Translations under genes and position numbers: made by a program | Notes under the pieces: generated by a model | Databases searched by the model: none | The model's input: only the letters and a program-made list of their open reading frames with translations | What the model was told of the DNA's origin: nothing | NCBI RefSeq assembly: GCF_023716865.1 | Contig: NZ_CP092417.1 | Span: forward strand, 6,364,001 to 6,428,000 | Origin: Endozoicomonas sp. SCSIO W0465 | GTDB taxonomy: Bacteria; Pseudomonadota; Gammaproteobacteria; Pseudomonadales; Endozoicomonadaceae | Reading direction: 5' to 3' | Length of the DNA stretch: 64,000 nucleotides | Shown here: in pieces, positions 18,949 to 29,089 of the stretch | Numbering within the stretch: position 1 is the first letter of the stretch | How the letters are laid out: every line of letters begins with the position of its first letter

Positions 18949-20733
18949 TTAAATCCGCACTTTTACATAGCTACCAGGAGCGGGTTCCAGCGCTGGAAAA
19001 TCTGGATGTATCCCAACTTTCTGAGCATCGACTTTGTCACCTGAAAGGCCTGCCAGCCAACGATACCAGTCGCACCACCAGGAGCCCTCCACCTTGGTGG
19101 CCTCGTTCAGCCAAGCGTGGGGATCTTCCGGTAAACTTTCATTGCCGACACTGCTGTCGCAGGCCCAGTAAGGGTATTTACCCGATTCAGCGGGGTTGAT
19201 AATGCCAGCAATATGGCCGGAGCCAGCTAAGATAAAGCGCTTCATGGCTGCCTGTCGGCTGATTCCGTCGCCAAGACGGCGAGCACTTTGGTAGGCGCTT
19301 TCCCAAAGAACAATGTGATCAGCTTTAGGGGCTACAAAGTAAGTGGGTAGATTTATCGTAGACAGATTGATGGGTACCTCATTGAGGATCACGCTACCGG
19401 CCTCAACAAAGCAGTTGTTGAGATAGGCGTTGCGAATATAGAAGTTAAAGGTATTGGCGGGCAGGTTGGTTGCATCGCTGTTCCAGTATAAGATGTCAAA
19501 TGCGGAGGGTGTTTCCCCTTTGAGATAGTTGTTAATATAAAATGGCCAGTAGAGGTTATTTTCTCGCAAAAGACTAAAGCTCATACCCAGAATACGACCA
19601 TCCAGCACACCATGAGTGCCAGTCTCTTTTTCTAAATGGGATAATATTTGTTCGGAGATAAAATTACCTATTTCTCCTGGCTCATCGTAGTCGAGAAGGG
19701 TCGTGAAAAATGTCATGCTGTTGATACGTTCGTCGCCAATATTTTGCAGGTATGATTGCGTAGTGGCCAGCAGCATACCACCAACGCAATAACCAGCGGT
19801 GTTGATCTTATTCTCTCCCGTGATAGCTTCCACTGCATCAAGAGCTGCCACCGGACCTTGAAGCATGTAATCGTCAAACTGCTTATCAGCCATTTGCGCC
19901 GATGGATTGACCCAGGAAATCATAAAGACGGTGAAACCCTGTTTAACGAGCCAGTGCACCATCGATTTTTTATGATCGAGGTCAAGAATGTAGTACTTGT
20001 TGATAAACGGTGGCACAAACAACAGTGGTCGCTGTAAGCATTTTTTGGTATCCGGAGTGTATTGAATTAACTGCATCAGGTCGTTTTGGTAGATCACTTC
20101 ACCTGGTGTGGCGGCAAGATTTGTACCGAGTTCAAAAGCCTCAAGATCCGTTTGCAAAATATTCAAAGCATCGGCTGGGCTTTGTTTGAGGTCACGAACT
20201 AGATTTTCCATGCCTTTTAGTAAGTTGGAGCCCTTGCTTTTAAGGATTTCGCGGCAAACTTCCGGGTTACTGTATGCGAAGTTCGCAGGTGAAAGAGCAC
20301 TGACAAACTGACGGGTGAAGAACTTCGTTTGTTGCTTGAATTGGGGATCTTTAAATTCAAACTGCTCGACGAGATCTTCCAGCATTTTTGCGTTTAACAG
20401 ATAGGCTTGTTTTAAGAAGTAAAACACAGGCTCTGTGTTCCAGTCACTATCCTGAAAACGAGGGTCGCGCTCGCCCTCGTCAGTAAATTGAGACAGGGTC
20501 TGTTTTTTAAAAAAAGCCTGGCCAACTTGTTGCCAAAGCTGCCGCTGATTTTCCATAAAATCCATCTGAAGCTTAATCAGTTGAGCTGCGTCCATTTGTA
20601 CGGGTTGCTCTCGCCACTGTTTAATCAGATTTTCGAGGATAGCCTTGGGGGTTAACCGGTCGTGCCGGTTTCGCATGGCATGGGAGAGACTATTATCCAG
20701 AAGGTTTAAGAACCCTTCAGCTACTTCTTTCAC
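18949..20733 (-). CDS. phaC: Class I poly(3-hydroxyalkanoate) synthase
   Basis: A 594-residue PHA synthase polymerising 3-hydroxyacyl-CoA. The N-terminal domain (about 1-190) precedes an alpha/beta-hydrolase core with lipase-box GYCVGGML, nucleophile Cys316, Asp in the APKADHIV region and His in GSGHIAG. Length and motifs fit class I enzymes (Cupriavidus type). The frame is intact, so polymer synthesis may still be possible if reductase activity is supplied elsewhere. phaB lies upstream and phaR downstream across the IS3 element. Confidence 0.95.
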   Translation of the reverse strand: MKEVAEGFLNLLDNSLSHAMRNRHDRLTPKAILENLIKQWREQPVQMDAAQLIKLQMDFMENQRQLWQQVGQAFFKKQTLSQFTDEGERDPRFQDSDWNTEPVFYFLKQAYLLNAKMLEDLVEQFEFKDPQFKQQTKFFTRQFVSALSPANFAYSNPEVCREILKSKGSNLLKGMENLVRDLKQSPADALNILQTDLEAFELGTNLAATPGEVIYQNDLMQLIQYTPDTKKCLQRPLLFVPPFINKYYILDLDHKKSMVHWLVKQGFTVFMISWVNPSAQMADKQFDDYMLQGPVAALDAVEAITGENKINTAGYCVGGMLLATTQSYLQNIGDERINSMTFFTTLLDYDEPGEIGNFISEQILSHLEKETGTHGVLDGRILGMSFSLLRENNLYWPFYINNYLKGETPSAFDILYWNSDATNLPANTFNFYIRNAYLNNCFVEAGSVILNEVPINLSTINLPTYFVAPKADHIVLWESAYQSARRLGDGISRQAAMKRFILAGSGHIAGIINPAESGKYPYWACDSSVGNESLPEDPHAWLNEATKVEGSWWCDWYRWLAGLSGDKVDAQKVGIHPDFPALEPAPGSYVKVRI

Positions 20734-20829
20734 TAGGGGCTGCTGAATAGCTGCTCGAAGTGATCACTCTGGTTTACCAACCTTACCTCCTCCCAATTAA
20801 TGCCCCCCAAAGTATGAGGTACTTAGGTG

Positions 20830-21598
20830 TCAGCGAATCAATAAGTATCGACTGTCGATTAGTACATGTGTTTGGCCGCCGTTAACAGAGAGTGTAGAAC
20901 CGGTGATAAAACCAGCGTCATCGCTGACTAAGAAGGCCGCTGCTCGGGCAATATCTTTAGGTGTACCCAGTCGACCAACGGGAATACTATCGGTGATTTT
21001 TTCCAAGATGGCTTCAGGTAACGCGCGAACCATATCGGTGTCAACATAACACCGGGGTGATGGCGTTGACGGTGATGCCTTTGGCCGCACTTTCAAGCGC
21101 CAGTGCTTTGGTGAAGCCCTGTATACCGGATTTTGCAGCGGCGTAATTGACTTGGCCGTATTGGCCTGACTGCCCATTGACTGAACCAATATTGACAATA
21201 CGACCAAAATTCCTGGAACGCATATTTTCGATCACGGCCTTACAGGTATTGAAGCAAGAGGCAAGGTTGGTTTGAATGACGGCGTCCCACTGTTCGACGT
21301 CCATTCGGTGCATGGTTTTATCGCGTGTAATGCCTGCGTTGTTGATAAGGATATCAGTAGGGCCGAAGTCTACTTCGATCTGCGAGATACCCTTTTGGGT
21401 GGCTGCAAAGTTACTTACATCAAACTTAATAACAGGGATACCGGTACGATCCATAAATGCTTGTGCTGCTTGATCATTGCTTACGTAATTTGCAATAACG
21501 GTGTAACCTAGGTCTTTGAGGTGAGTACTGATTGTTTCACCAATTCCTCGAGTACCACCTGTCACGATCGCTATTTTGCTCAATTGTATCGCCTCCAA
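20830..21598 (-). pseudogene. phaB: Acetoacetyl-CoA reductase with a one-base frameshift
   Basis: NADPH-dependent acetoacetyl-CoA reductase, which supplies 3-hydroxybutyryl-CoA to PhaC. The N-terminal frame (from 21598) has GGTRGIG, INNAGITRD and the catalytic VNYAAAKSG; it hits a stop at 21041 after TVNAITP. The C-terminal frame resumes with YVDTDMVRALPE and ends with GSTLSVNGGQ. Expected coding CCG-GGT-TAT is replaced by a string one base longer. This is either a real inactivating insertion or a sequence error. The gene is directly upstream of phaC. Confidence 0.88.
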
Positions 21599-22085
21599 AT
21601 CACGATAATAAATATCAAGTATTTATAGATAAAACCAAATGCTATAAGCAAGTTTGCAATAAATCGGTTTAAGCGTGTTTTCGCCTATCCCCTCTCTAGG
21701 GAGTTAACCAAGTAAAATCATATTTTCTAATTGAGTAAGGCTGGCTCACATATACAATTTCAGTTGGTTGTACATATTCTGTCAGTCCAGTGTACAAGCA
21801 TTAACCAGTAAAAAATTCGTACTAAAATTATAGACGTCTTTAATCGTTTAGGTTCTATTTGATATACTTTCATATATACTTACAATTTCTTTAAAAAAGT
21901 AGCATCTGGAATTTTCTGAAAATATCGAGAGATTGAGTCTATAAAACAGAAGTCGGTAGTCGTATAAATAAAGTTCGAACAACCCAGTCCATTTCATAAG
22001 TTGATGGGTTAATCCTTTTCAAACTGGCCTGCTTCTCAGGTTTTGATGGAAAAGTCTCTAATATTCACACACAAATGGAAATATC
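21599..22085. other. AT-rich intergenic region upstream of phaB
   Basis: About 490 bp of AT-rich sequence with no convincing ORF, RNA gene or repeat. It should hold the phaBC promoter. Its other boundary is the decayed IS5 element, whose end I could not fix. Confidence 0.5.
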
Positions 22086-23071
22086 TTACAGTTTTCGGGC
22101 GGGTAAACCCTGTGCCCGAATCATTTGACCAAACCTGACGATATTCGCCAGCCCAAACAGTATTGCCAGCTTGTTGTCGTTTTTCTCAAGCCCTTTTTAG
22201 ATGGCTTTCACAAAACCAAACTGGCATTTGATGATTCTGAAGGGATGCTCCAAAAATGCCCTGATACTGGCCTTGTTGTATTCCAATTTCAATGCATCAT
22301 TATTCTTTCGAGGGTGCTTTTTCAGCTCTTTGAGCCGGGATGGAATTTCAGCGATAAACCACTCAGCAGACACATCCTGCAACTCGGGGCGTTGTTCTGC
22401 TCCATGGTAACCGGAATCACTGAATATAAACTGCTCAACCCATGGAGCAGTTCTCCTGTCTGATTGAGATCATGCTCATTGGCAGAAGTGGTTGTAAGAC
22501 TATGAGTCAGCACGGTACAGGCATCAACGCCAATGTGAGCCTTCATACCGAAGTGCTACTGATTAACCTTTTTAGTCTGGTGCATATCAGGATCACGCTG
22601 CTTATCTTTATTTTTGGTCGACGTCGGTGCTTTGATAATGGTGGCATCCACCAGGGTGCCTTCTTTCAGGATGACACCAGAGTCCGTAAGCCAGTTATTA
22701 ATCTCAGTAAAAATCGCTCGCCCCAGCTGGTGTTTTTCGAGCAAGTGCCGGAAGTTCATGATGGTTGTGCGATCAGGGATGGCTTTGTCCAGCGATAATC
22801 CGGCAAACAGACGCATAGATGAAATTTCGTACAATGAATCTTCCATGCCCTCGTTGCTGAGACTGTACCACTGCTGGAGGTAATGAATACGAACCATCAC
22901 CTCCAGTAGGTAAGGGCGACGACCATTACCAGGCTTTGGGTAATAAGGCTCAATGACACTGATAATTCTTTGCCATGGCACAAGCTTTTCCATTTTGGCA
23001 AAAAAACGCTCTTTTCGGGTTGTTCTGCGTTTTTGCAAAAACTCACTATCTGAAAAACTGAGCTGACTCAT
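22086..23071 (-). pseudogene. IS5-family transposase, decayed
   Basis: The N-terminal 171 codons (MSQLSFSDSEFLQKRR.., SMRLFAGLSLDKAIPDRTT, GTLVDATIIKAP) are a typical IS5 transposase. A TAG at 22556 replaces the Trp of the conserved NQWHFGMKAHIG. The frame then continues with MKAHIGVDA but is shifted after NQTGELLHG. It resumes as KELKKHPRKNNDA..HPFRIIKCQFGFVKA, hits another stop, and ends with LAILFGLANIVRFGQMI. At least two nonsense changes and one frameshift make it non-functional. Confidence 0.9.
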
Positions 23072-23140
23072 TGATAGAAACCCAAGCTGGAAGCGGTAGA
23101 AATATTATCTCATGACCCGAGACTTATTCGCATTTTCCCT

Positions 23141-24843
23141 AGTTCTCGTCCAAAAACACAACCAATTGAAAACTGTAGATTTTATCCTGAAAAATTAAGT
23201 GGAGCCCTACTGCTATCTGGCGACTAAACTTCCCAAGAGCAAGAAACATAAGGGATTGCCAAAAACAGAGGACTCCAAATGCGCAAAAAACGCAACCCGC
23301 AGTGTAGTATGGAACTCCATTACGTACCTCATGAAATCTGCTCCCAGCTTTCCGGTATCTCGCAATGGCTTGACGCCCATCCACAGTTCAATGACTGGAT
23401 TTATGAGGACTTAAGTTCTTGTGATAAACAGAACACTGGGCGGAACGGACTATCAGCAGAATCCGTTCTTCGTGCGGCACTCCTGAAACAGTATTTGAAT
23501 TGTGATTATGACTACTTGTCGTTTGTTTTGATGGACTCCATGCTCTTTCGAGACTTTTGTCGCCTCGAACCAAACCAGCGCCCCAGTCGCTCCAGTTTGC
23601 ATGGGCTCATCAGCCTTCTTACTGCATCTACATGGGAACGGATTAATAACTGTCAGCTAATGACCGCTAAAGATCAGGGTATTGAAAAAGGGCGCACTGT
23701 GGCTATTGACAGCACAGTCACCGAATCGGATATCAAACCTCCTTGCGACAGTGATCTTTTAGCCAGTTCCGTTAAAGAAATTTGTCGGCTGCTGGAACGG
23801 GGACAAACACTGACAGCGACACCGCTTTATGAATATACCCATCACAACCGAGCCGTAAAAGATGCGGCCAGAAAATGCATCTACGCTGGCAAAGAAGAGC
23901 GGCATCAGCATTATAAAAAACTGCTGCAGTTGACCCGAAAATCCCGGAAGGTACTTATCGAAGCTACTGTCACGCTAGCAAACGCCCGTCAGCAGGGGCA
24001 GTGTCTCCTGGCTGATGATGCCGACAAGTGGCAGGCCGATGTGGATCACCTGTTACCCCTGGTGGATGCAATAGTCTCCCAGACAGAGCGCAGGGTCTTT
24101 AAGGGTGAAAAGGTGCCAGCCCAGGAAAAAGTGGTTAGCCTGTATGAACCCCATACGGATATCATCGTAAAAGACAGGCGGCAAGTACAGTATGGCCATA
24201 AACTGAACCTGGTTCAGGGAAAAAGTCGATTGATCCTGGACCTGGTTATTGAGGAAGGTAACCCAGCGGATTCGGACCAATTCATTCCGATGATGGAAAG
24301 ACAAAAAGAAATTTATGGTCGTGTACCTCGCCAGACAAGCGGTGACGGCGGATACGCGTGTCGCGCTAATTTGGAAAAAGCCAAGGCCATGGGAATCAGC
24401 GATGTAGCTTTTAATAAGAAGCGCGGACTTGAAGTCGAAGAGATGACTAAAAGTCAGTATGTGTATAAAACGCTCTTTCGCTTCCGGGCAGGTATTGAAG
24501 CGGGAATTTCGTGGCTAAAGAGATGTTTTGGGCTATCACGTTGCCACTGCAAGGGTTCTGAGCGTTTTGATTCTCATTGCTGGTTATCGGTGGTCTGTTA
24601 CAACCTGGTGATTCTGGCCAGACACCCGGCACCATCCTGATAGCCACCTCCACGCTACATGAAAGTACCTTTCCAGCATGGTGGGAGGATGTTTTCTGCC
24701 TGCTTTTCGCGTTTTTCTCCAATATCCGTCCCAGATTAGAGAAAAAAAGGGAAGAGTTTTTGCGGCTCTCTGGAATTTCAGGAAATATCAAAACGCACGT
24801 ACAATCTAATTATGATTGCCTGATGCGTTTTTGGACGAGAACT
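23141..24843 (+). mobile_element. ISNCY/IS1182-like insertion sequence with CCCT target duplication
   Basis: A 1703-bp element with inverted ends AGTTCTCGTCCAAAAAC and GTTTTTGGACGAGAACT, flanked by CCCT on both sides (23137-23140 and 24844-24847). It carries one transposase gene and lies between the dead IS5 and IS66 copy 1. Confidence 0.9.
23279..24640 (+). CDS. DDE transposase, ISNCY-like
   Basis: An intact 453-residue transposase. Candidate catalytic positions are in TVAIDSTVTESDI (first Asp), QTSGDGGYACRANL (second Asp) and the C-terminal FRFRAGIEAGISWLKRCFGL (Glu). The last segment resembles ISNCY-group and IS1182-like proteins; the exact family is uncertain. The start at 23279 lies inside a purine-rich context shortly after the left end. 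Confidence 0.8.
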   Translation: MRKKRNPQCSMELHYVPHEICSQLSGISQWLDAHPQFNDWIYEDLSSCDKQNTGRNGLSAESVLRAALLKQYLNCDYDYLSFVLMDSMLFRDFCRLEPNQRPSRSSLHGLISLLTASTWERINNCQLMTAKDQGIEKGRTVAIDSTVTESDIKPPCDSDLLASSVKEICRLLERGQTLTATPLYEYTHHNRAVKDAARKCIYAGKEERHQHYKKLLQLTRKSRKVLIEATVTLANARQQGQCLLADDADKWQADVDHLLPLVDAIVSQTERRVFKGEKVPAQEKVVSLYEPHTDIIVKDRRQVQYGHKLNLVQGKSRLILDLVIEEGNPADSDQFIPMMERQKEIYGRVPRQTSGDGGYACRANLEKAKAMGISDVAFNKKRGLEVEEMTKSQYVYKTLFRFRAGIEAGISWLKRCFGLSRCHCKGSERFDSHCWLSVVCYNLVILARHPAPS

Positions 24844-24882
24844 CCCTAACTTTATTCCTGATGCCGGTTCCAAAAATGATTT

Positions 24883-26490
24883 GTAACTATTCAGCACTGA
24901 GCAAAGGCATATTACAGTAATTCCGAACAGCTCTATGAAGTGATTGATATATGTCCATTCCCTGTTTTCTGGCAGACGACAAATAGCTGCGAATCCGTGC
25001 AAACATAGAACCACCGTCTGCACTCCTGAAGCAGCCTGAGATTTTCTGCTTTAACTTGGCCATTCGAACATCCCGCTCACTGCCATTGTTATCGAAGGGA
25101 ATGGTAAAATCTGACATGAAGCGCAGTGTCTCAGCCTTGAACTCAGTGAGTCGTTTGAAGAGATTGTAAGCTTTAGTATTCTTGACTTTCTTGCGCTTAA
25201 GCTCCTCTCGTTGCTTCTCCATATAGACGACTTCTTTCATTAGAGCCCGCTGAAGCAACCGGTCATAAATCTTCTCGATTCGTTCACAGACAACACTTGG
25301 CATCTGTAGCATACCTATGGTCTTAAAGCCCTTGCAGTAATGCCAGGAAAGCCTCAGTAGCTTCATCAATCGCAACGCCAGTTGATTGCTGTCCCTATCA
25401 ACAACACCCAAAAGCTCCCTCAGGTGATGGGCATTGCAAAGTACGTGAGTTGCCGCATATGCAAAATAGGATTTCCAATGATCATGAACCAGAACGCCTG
25501 CAAATGTTAGCAGTATGCCCATCGTGTCCATGGCCTCACGACCTCGCTTTTCAGACAAGTAGTAGAGCGTCCATTGTTCATCCCGCATAACGTGTAGCCA
25601 GTGCAAAGAGCCCTCGGCCCGCATACCCGTTTCATCGGCTCCGGCAACAGACGATTCCCGCAAGGCGTCACGAATAACCTCTTCAGTAGAAGCCAGATTT
25701 TCATAGGTTCTGGCCACAAAATTGGCGACAGTGCCTGCACTTACACTCATTTTATAGAGAGTATTAAAATACTCTGACACGCGCTTAAAAGGCAGGAAAT
25801 GGTATTGGTTAAGATAGACGGCCATAGCCTGTGTGGCTGAGCCATATTGTGCGGCAGCGGTAACACCTTCCGGGAATTCAGCCTGATTCCGACAACCACA
25901 AGTGCAGATTTTTACTTCAGCTCTATGGGCCGTTACTTCAAATTCACCCGGTCTCCCTGGTTCAAACACCTGTCGTTCAATATATTTGACCGGCTCACTA
26001 TCAAGAAGAGACGCCTGACATTTATTGCATTCTTTAACCGGAAGGTACTCAATATAGTCAGGGATATCGACCTGTTTAAGACAAGTGCCCTGATGCCCTT
26101 TCTTTCCACCGGCTTTATTACCAGAAGACTGTCTCAGACTTTTAGGATTGGGTTTTTCATCCGATGGATCGGTACCTTTATCTGCGGAAAGGTCGTCAGA
26201 ATGATCTGGAGAATTACTGTTTTTACAAGGTTTTTGATAACCATCAGACGATGGCGGCTTGCTGCTGTTTTGACTGTTCTTGCCAACCTTTTCTTCCAAT
26301 TCTCGACATCGCTCTTCCAGACAGGCAACTCTCATCCGCAGCTCTGCATTCTCTTTCAAGAGAATCTCAGCCGACATAGTTGCGGGTAGTTCTGGAATCA
26401 TGCTGGCGAATATTGTGGAAAAATGGTGCTTAAGAGGATGGTATAAAAATCAGAAAATTCCAGATTTATGTGGGGGTGCTGAACAGTTAC
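24883..26490 (-). mobile_element. IS66-family insertion sequence, copy 1, with 8-bp target duplication
   Basis: A 1608-bp element with ends GTAACTATTCAGCAC and GTGCTGAACAGTTAC. It is flanked by AATGATTT on both sides (24875-24882 and 26491-26498), the 8-bp duplication expected of IS66. A second copy of the same length lies at 51010-52617 in the same orientation. It is a single-gene IS66 without tnpA/tnpB accessory genes. Confidence 0.96.
24887..26401 (-). CDS. IS66-family transposase (copy 1)
   Basis: A 504-residue protein with an N-terminal coiled coil (LLKENAELRMRVACLEERCREL), a proline/serine-rich linker with SSKPPSSDG, a zinc-finger region (CNKCQASL..CTCGC) and a DDE core (AGADETGMRAEG, VHDHWKSYF, NNGSERDVRM). 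The frame is intact. It differs from copy 2 by one residue that I can see: Tyr versus Ser in ARTxENLAS. Confidence 0.95.
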   Translation of the reverse strand: MIPELPATMSAEILLKENAELRMRVACLEERCRELEEKVGKNSQNSSKPPSSDGYQKPCKNSNSPDHSDDLSADKGTDPSDEKPNPKSLRQSSGNKAGGKKGHQGTCLKQVDIPDYIEYLPVKECNKCQASLLDSEPVKYIERQVFEPGRPGEFEVTAHRAEVKICTCGCRNQAEFPEGVTAAAQYGSATQAMAVYLNQYHFLPFKRVSEYFNTLYKMSVSAGTVANFVARTYENLASTEEVIRDALRESSVAGADETGMRAEGSLHWLHVMRDEQWTLYYLSEKRGREAMDTMGILLTFAGVLVHDHWKSYFAYAATHVLCNAHHLRELLGVVDRDSNQLALRLMKLLRLSWHYCKGFKTIGMLQMPSVVCERIEKIYDRLLQRALMKEVVYMEKQREELKRKKVKNTKAYNLFKRLTEFKAETLRFMSDFTIPFDNNGSERDVRMAKLKQKISGCFRSADGGSMFARIRSYLSSARKQGMDIYQSLHRAVRNYCNMPLLSAE

Positions 26491-26548
26491 AATGATTTAA
26501 CTCTATTTGCTACAATTAAGCGACAGATAATGAGTAAAGAGAGTAATT

Positions 26549-26812
26549 ATGGCTATGAAAACTACTTATGAAAGCCCTGTTGCATTTGAAACCGACCTCT
26601 CTGCCGATTTGCTCAGCAAAGCCAGAGCGCTGCATGTGGATGTCCATGCCGTGATTCAACGAGCGGTGGCAGCGCAAGCGAACCTTTCCGACATTGAACG
26701 ACAGATCGCCCTTGCCTGTGAACAGCAGAGCAGTCAGATTTATCATCATTTGATTGACAGTTACCCCCTGAAAGAGGTCGGCATCAGGGACTGTTACCGA
26801 AAGAGCCGGTAA
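26549..26812 (+). CDS. Small hypothetical protein, weakly CcdA/antitoxin-like
   Basis: An 87-residue protein with FETDLSADLLSKARALHVDVHAVIQRAVAAQ, resembling the N-terminal beta-helix-helix part of CcdA/ParD-type antitoxins, followed by a helical acidic tail. No toxin gene follows; the next gene is prkA about 250 bp away. IS66 inserted 58 bp upstream may have removed its promoter or a partner. The function is unproven. Confidence 0.5.
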   Translation: MAMKTTYESPVAFETDLSADLLSKARALHVDVHAVIQRAVAAQANLSDIERQIALACEQQSSQIYHHLIDSYPLKEVGIRDCYRKSR

Positions 26813-27068
26813 CTTGATCAACATATCCCGCGCCTCATTCAGTCACGGTATGCGCGCTGTACCGGTCTTTTTTACTTCAAGTGATACCCAGGTTTGATTC
26901 GTTGATCATTTCACGGTGAGACTCGTTGATTGCCTGTCAGGCTACAGGCCTCATGGGAGGCGTGCATTTGTATTCATGGGACCAGGGAGGCAGCTGTGTT
27001 GCTCTGCTGTCTGATCCGATCCGATGTCTTCTTTCTTCCTCTCTATCCATAACGGTGGGATGTCTACT

Positions 27069-28992
27069 ATGTCCATTTTTGCGCAATACCAGCAACGGTA
27101 TGAAGCGGTTCAACAGGAAGAGCTGAGTCTGCTGGATTATCTCAAACTCTGTAAAGAGGACCCGTCGGTCTATGCCAATGCGGCCGAGCGCATGCTGAAA
27201 GCCATTGGTGAGCCAGAAGTAATTGATACCGCCCGTGATCCGCGACTGAGCCGCATCTTCTCCAACAAGTTAATCAAACGCTACCCGGCGTTCAAAGAGT
27301 TTTACGGTATGGAAGAGGCCATTGAGCAGATGGTCTCTTATTTCAAACACGCGGCTCAGGGGCTGGAAGAGAAAAAACAGATACTTTACCTGCTTGGCCC
27401 GGTGGGAGGCGGCAAGTCTTCTCTGGCCGAAAAATTGAAGCAGTTAATGGAACGGGTGCCGTTTTACGCCATCAAAGGCTCGCCGGTGTTTGAATCCCCG
27501 CTGGGGCTGTTCAATCCTGATGAGGATGGGGTTATTCTCAAGGAGGAATACGGCATTCCCGGTCGCTACCTCAATTACATCATGTCTCCCTGGGCGGTCA
27601 AACGCCTGAACGAATTTGGGGGGCGACCTCACCCAGTTCCGGGTGGTTAAGCTCTACCCAAGCCGGCTGAATCAAATCGCTATTGCCAAAACCGAACCCG
27701 GTGATGAAAACAACCAGGATATTTCCAGCCTGGTGGGCAAGGTGGATATTCGCCAGCTGGAAGAGTATTCCCAGGACGATCCCGACGCCTACAGTTTTTC
27801 GGGGGCGTTGTGCCGGGCCAACCAGGGCATCATGGAATTCGTGGAGATGTTCAAGGCGCCCATCAAAGTGCTGCACCCGCTGCTGACCGCCACCCAGGAA
27901 GGCAACTACAACAGCACCGAAGGGTTGGGGGCGATTCCCTACGAGGGGATTCTGCTGGCGCACTCCAATGAGTCCGAATGGCAGTCCTTCCGGAACAACA
28001 AGACCAATGAAGCCTTCATCGACCGGGTCAACATCGTGAAGGTGCCGTACTGTGTCCGGGTCAGTGAAGAGGTGCACATTTACCAGAAGTTGCTGGAACA
28101 CAGCTCGCTGAAGGCCGCGCCCTGTGCCCCGGATACCCTCAAGATGCTGGCCCAGTTTACCGTGCTGTCACGGATCAAGGAGCCGGAGAACTCTTCCATC
28201 TACTCCAAGATGAAAGTGTACGACGGTGATAACCTGAAGGACACCGACCCCAATGCCAAGCCATTGCAGGAATACCGGGATATGGCCGGGGTGGATGAAG
28301 GCATGAACGGGCTCTCTACCCGGTTTGCTTTCAAGATCCTGTCCAAAGTATTCAACTTCGATCCGACTGAAGTGGCGGCCAACCCGGTACACCTGCTTTA
28401 TGTGCTGGAACAGCAGATTGAGCAGCACCAGTTTCCGGAAGAAATCCAGGACCGTTACCTCGCCTTTCTCAAAGAGTATCTGACCCCCAAATACATTGAG
28501 TTTCTTGGCAAGGAGATCCAGACCGCGTACCTTGAGTCATACTCCGAATACGGTCAGAACATCTTTGACCGCTACATTACCTACGCTGACTTCTGGATTC
28601 AGGATCAGGAATTCCGGGACCCGGATACCGGACATATTCTGGATCGGGGCGCCTTGAGCGAAGAGCTGGAAAAAATCGAAAAACCGGCGGGCATCGCCAA
28701 TCCCAAGGATTTCCGCAACGAAGTGGTCAACTTTGTACTGCGGGCCCGGGCCAACCACGACGGCAAAAACCCCAGCTGGTTAAGCTACGAGAAGATGCGT
28801 ACCGTCATTGAGAAGAAAATGTTTTCCAATACCGAAGACCTGTTGCCGGTCATCTCTTTCAATGCCAAAGGGTCGCAGGAAGACCAGCGAAAACACGCGG
28901 ACTTCGTTTCCCGTATGGTGGTCCACGGTTATACCGAGAAACAGGTACGGCTGCTGTCAGAATGGTACATCCGGGTCCGGAAGTCTCAATGA
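27069..28992 (+). pseudogene. prkA: PrkA/YeaG serine protein kinase with a one-base frameshift
   Basis: An AAA-type serine kinase involved in stationary-phase and stress physiology with YeaH and SpoVR. From MSIFAQYQQRYEA (27069; an ATG at 27060 is also possible) the frame runs through Walker A GPVGGGKSS to RLNEFGG, then shifts. The other frame resumes DLTQFRVVKLYPS and continues intact to YIRVRKSQ. The break lies in a G6 run at 27618-27623 where five Gs would restore the frame. The rest is well conserved, so this may be recent or a sequence error. yeaH and spoVR follow. Confidence 0.93.
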
Positions 28993-29089
28993 TTCCGCAC
29001 TGACTGACCCGCCCTGTCGCGGACCCATCGCCAGCCCCTTCAGCGGGGCTGATCCACCGAGCACTGCAGCTATCGGGAGAGCGTTCATC

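Noticed and set aside
25847..26389. 180-codon plus-strand frame within IS66 (repeated at 51974-52516)
   Set aside because: Complementary shadow of the IS66 transposase; no start signal or recognisable domain.
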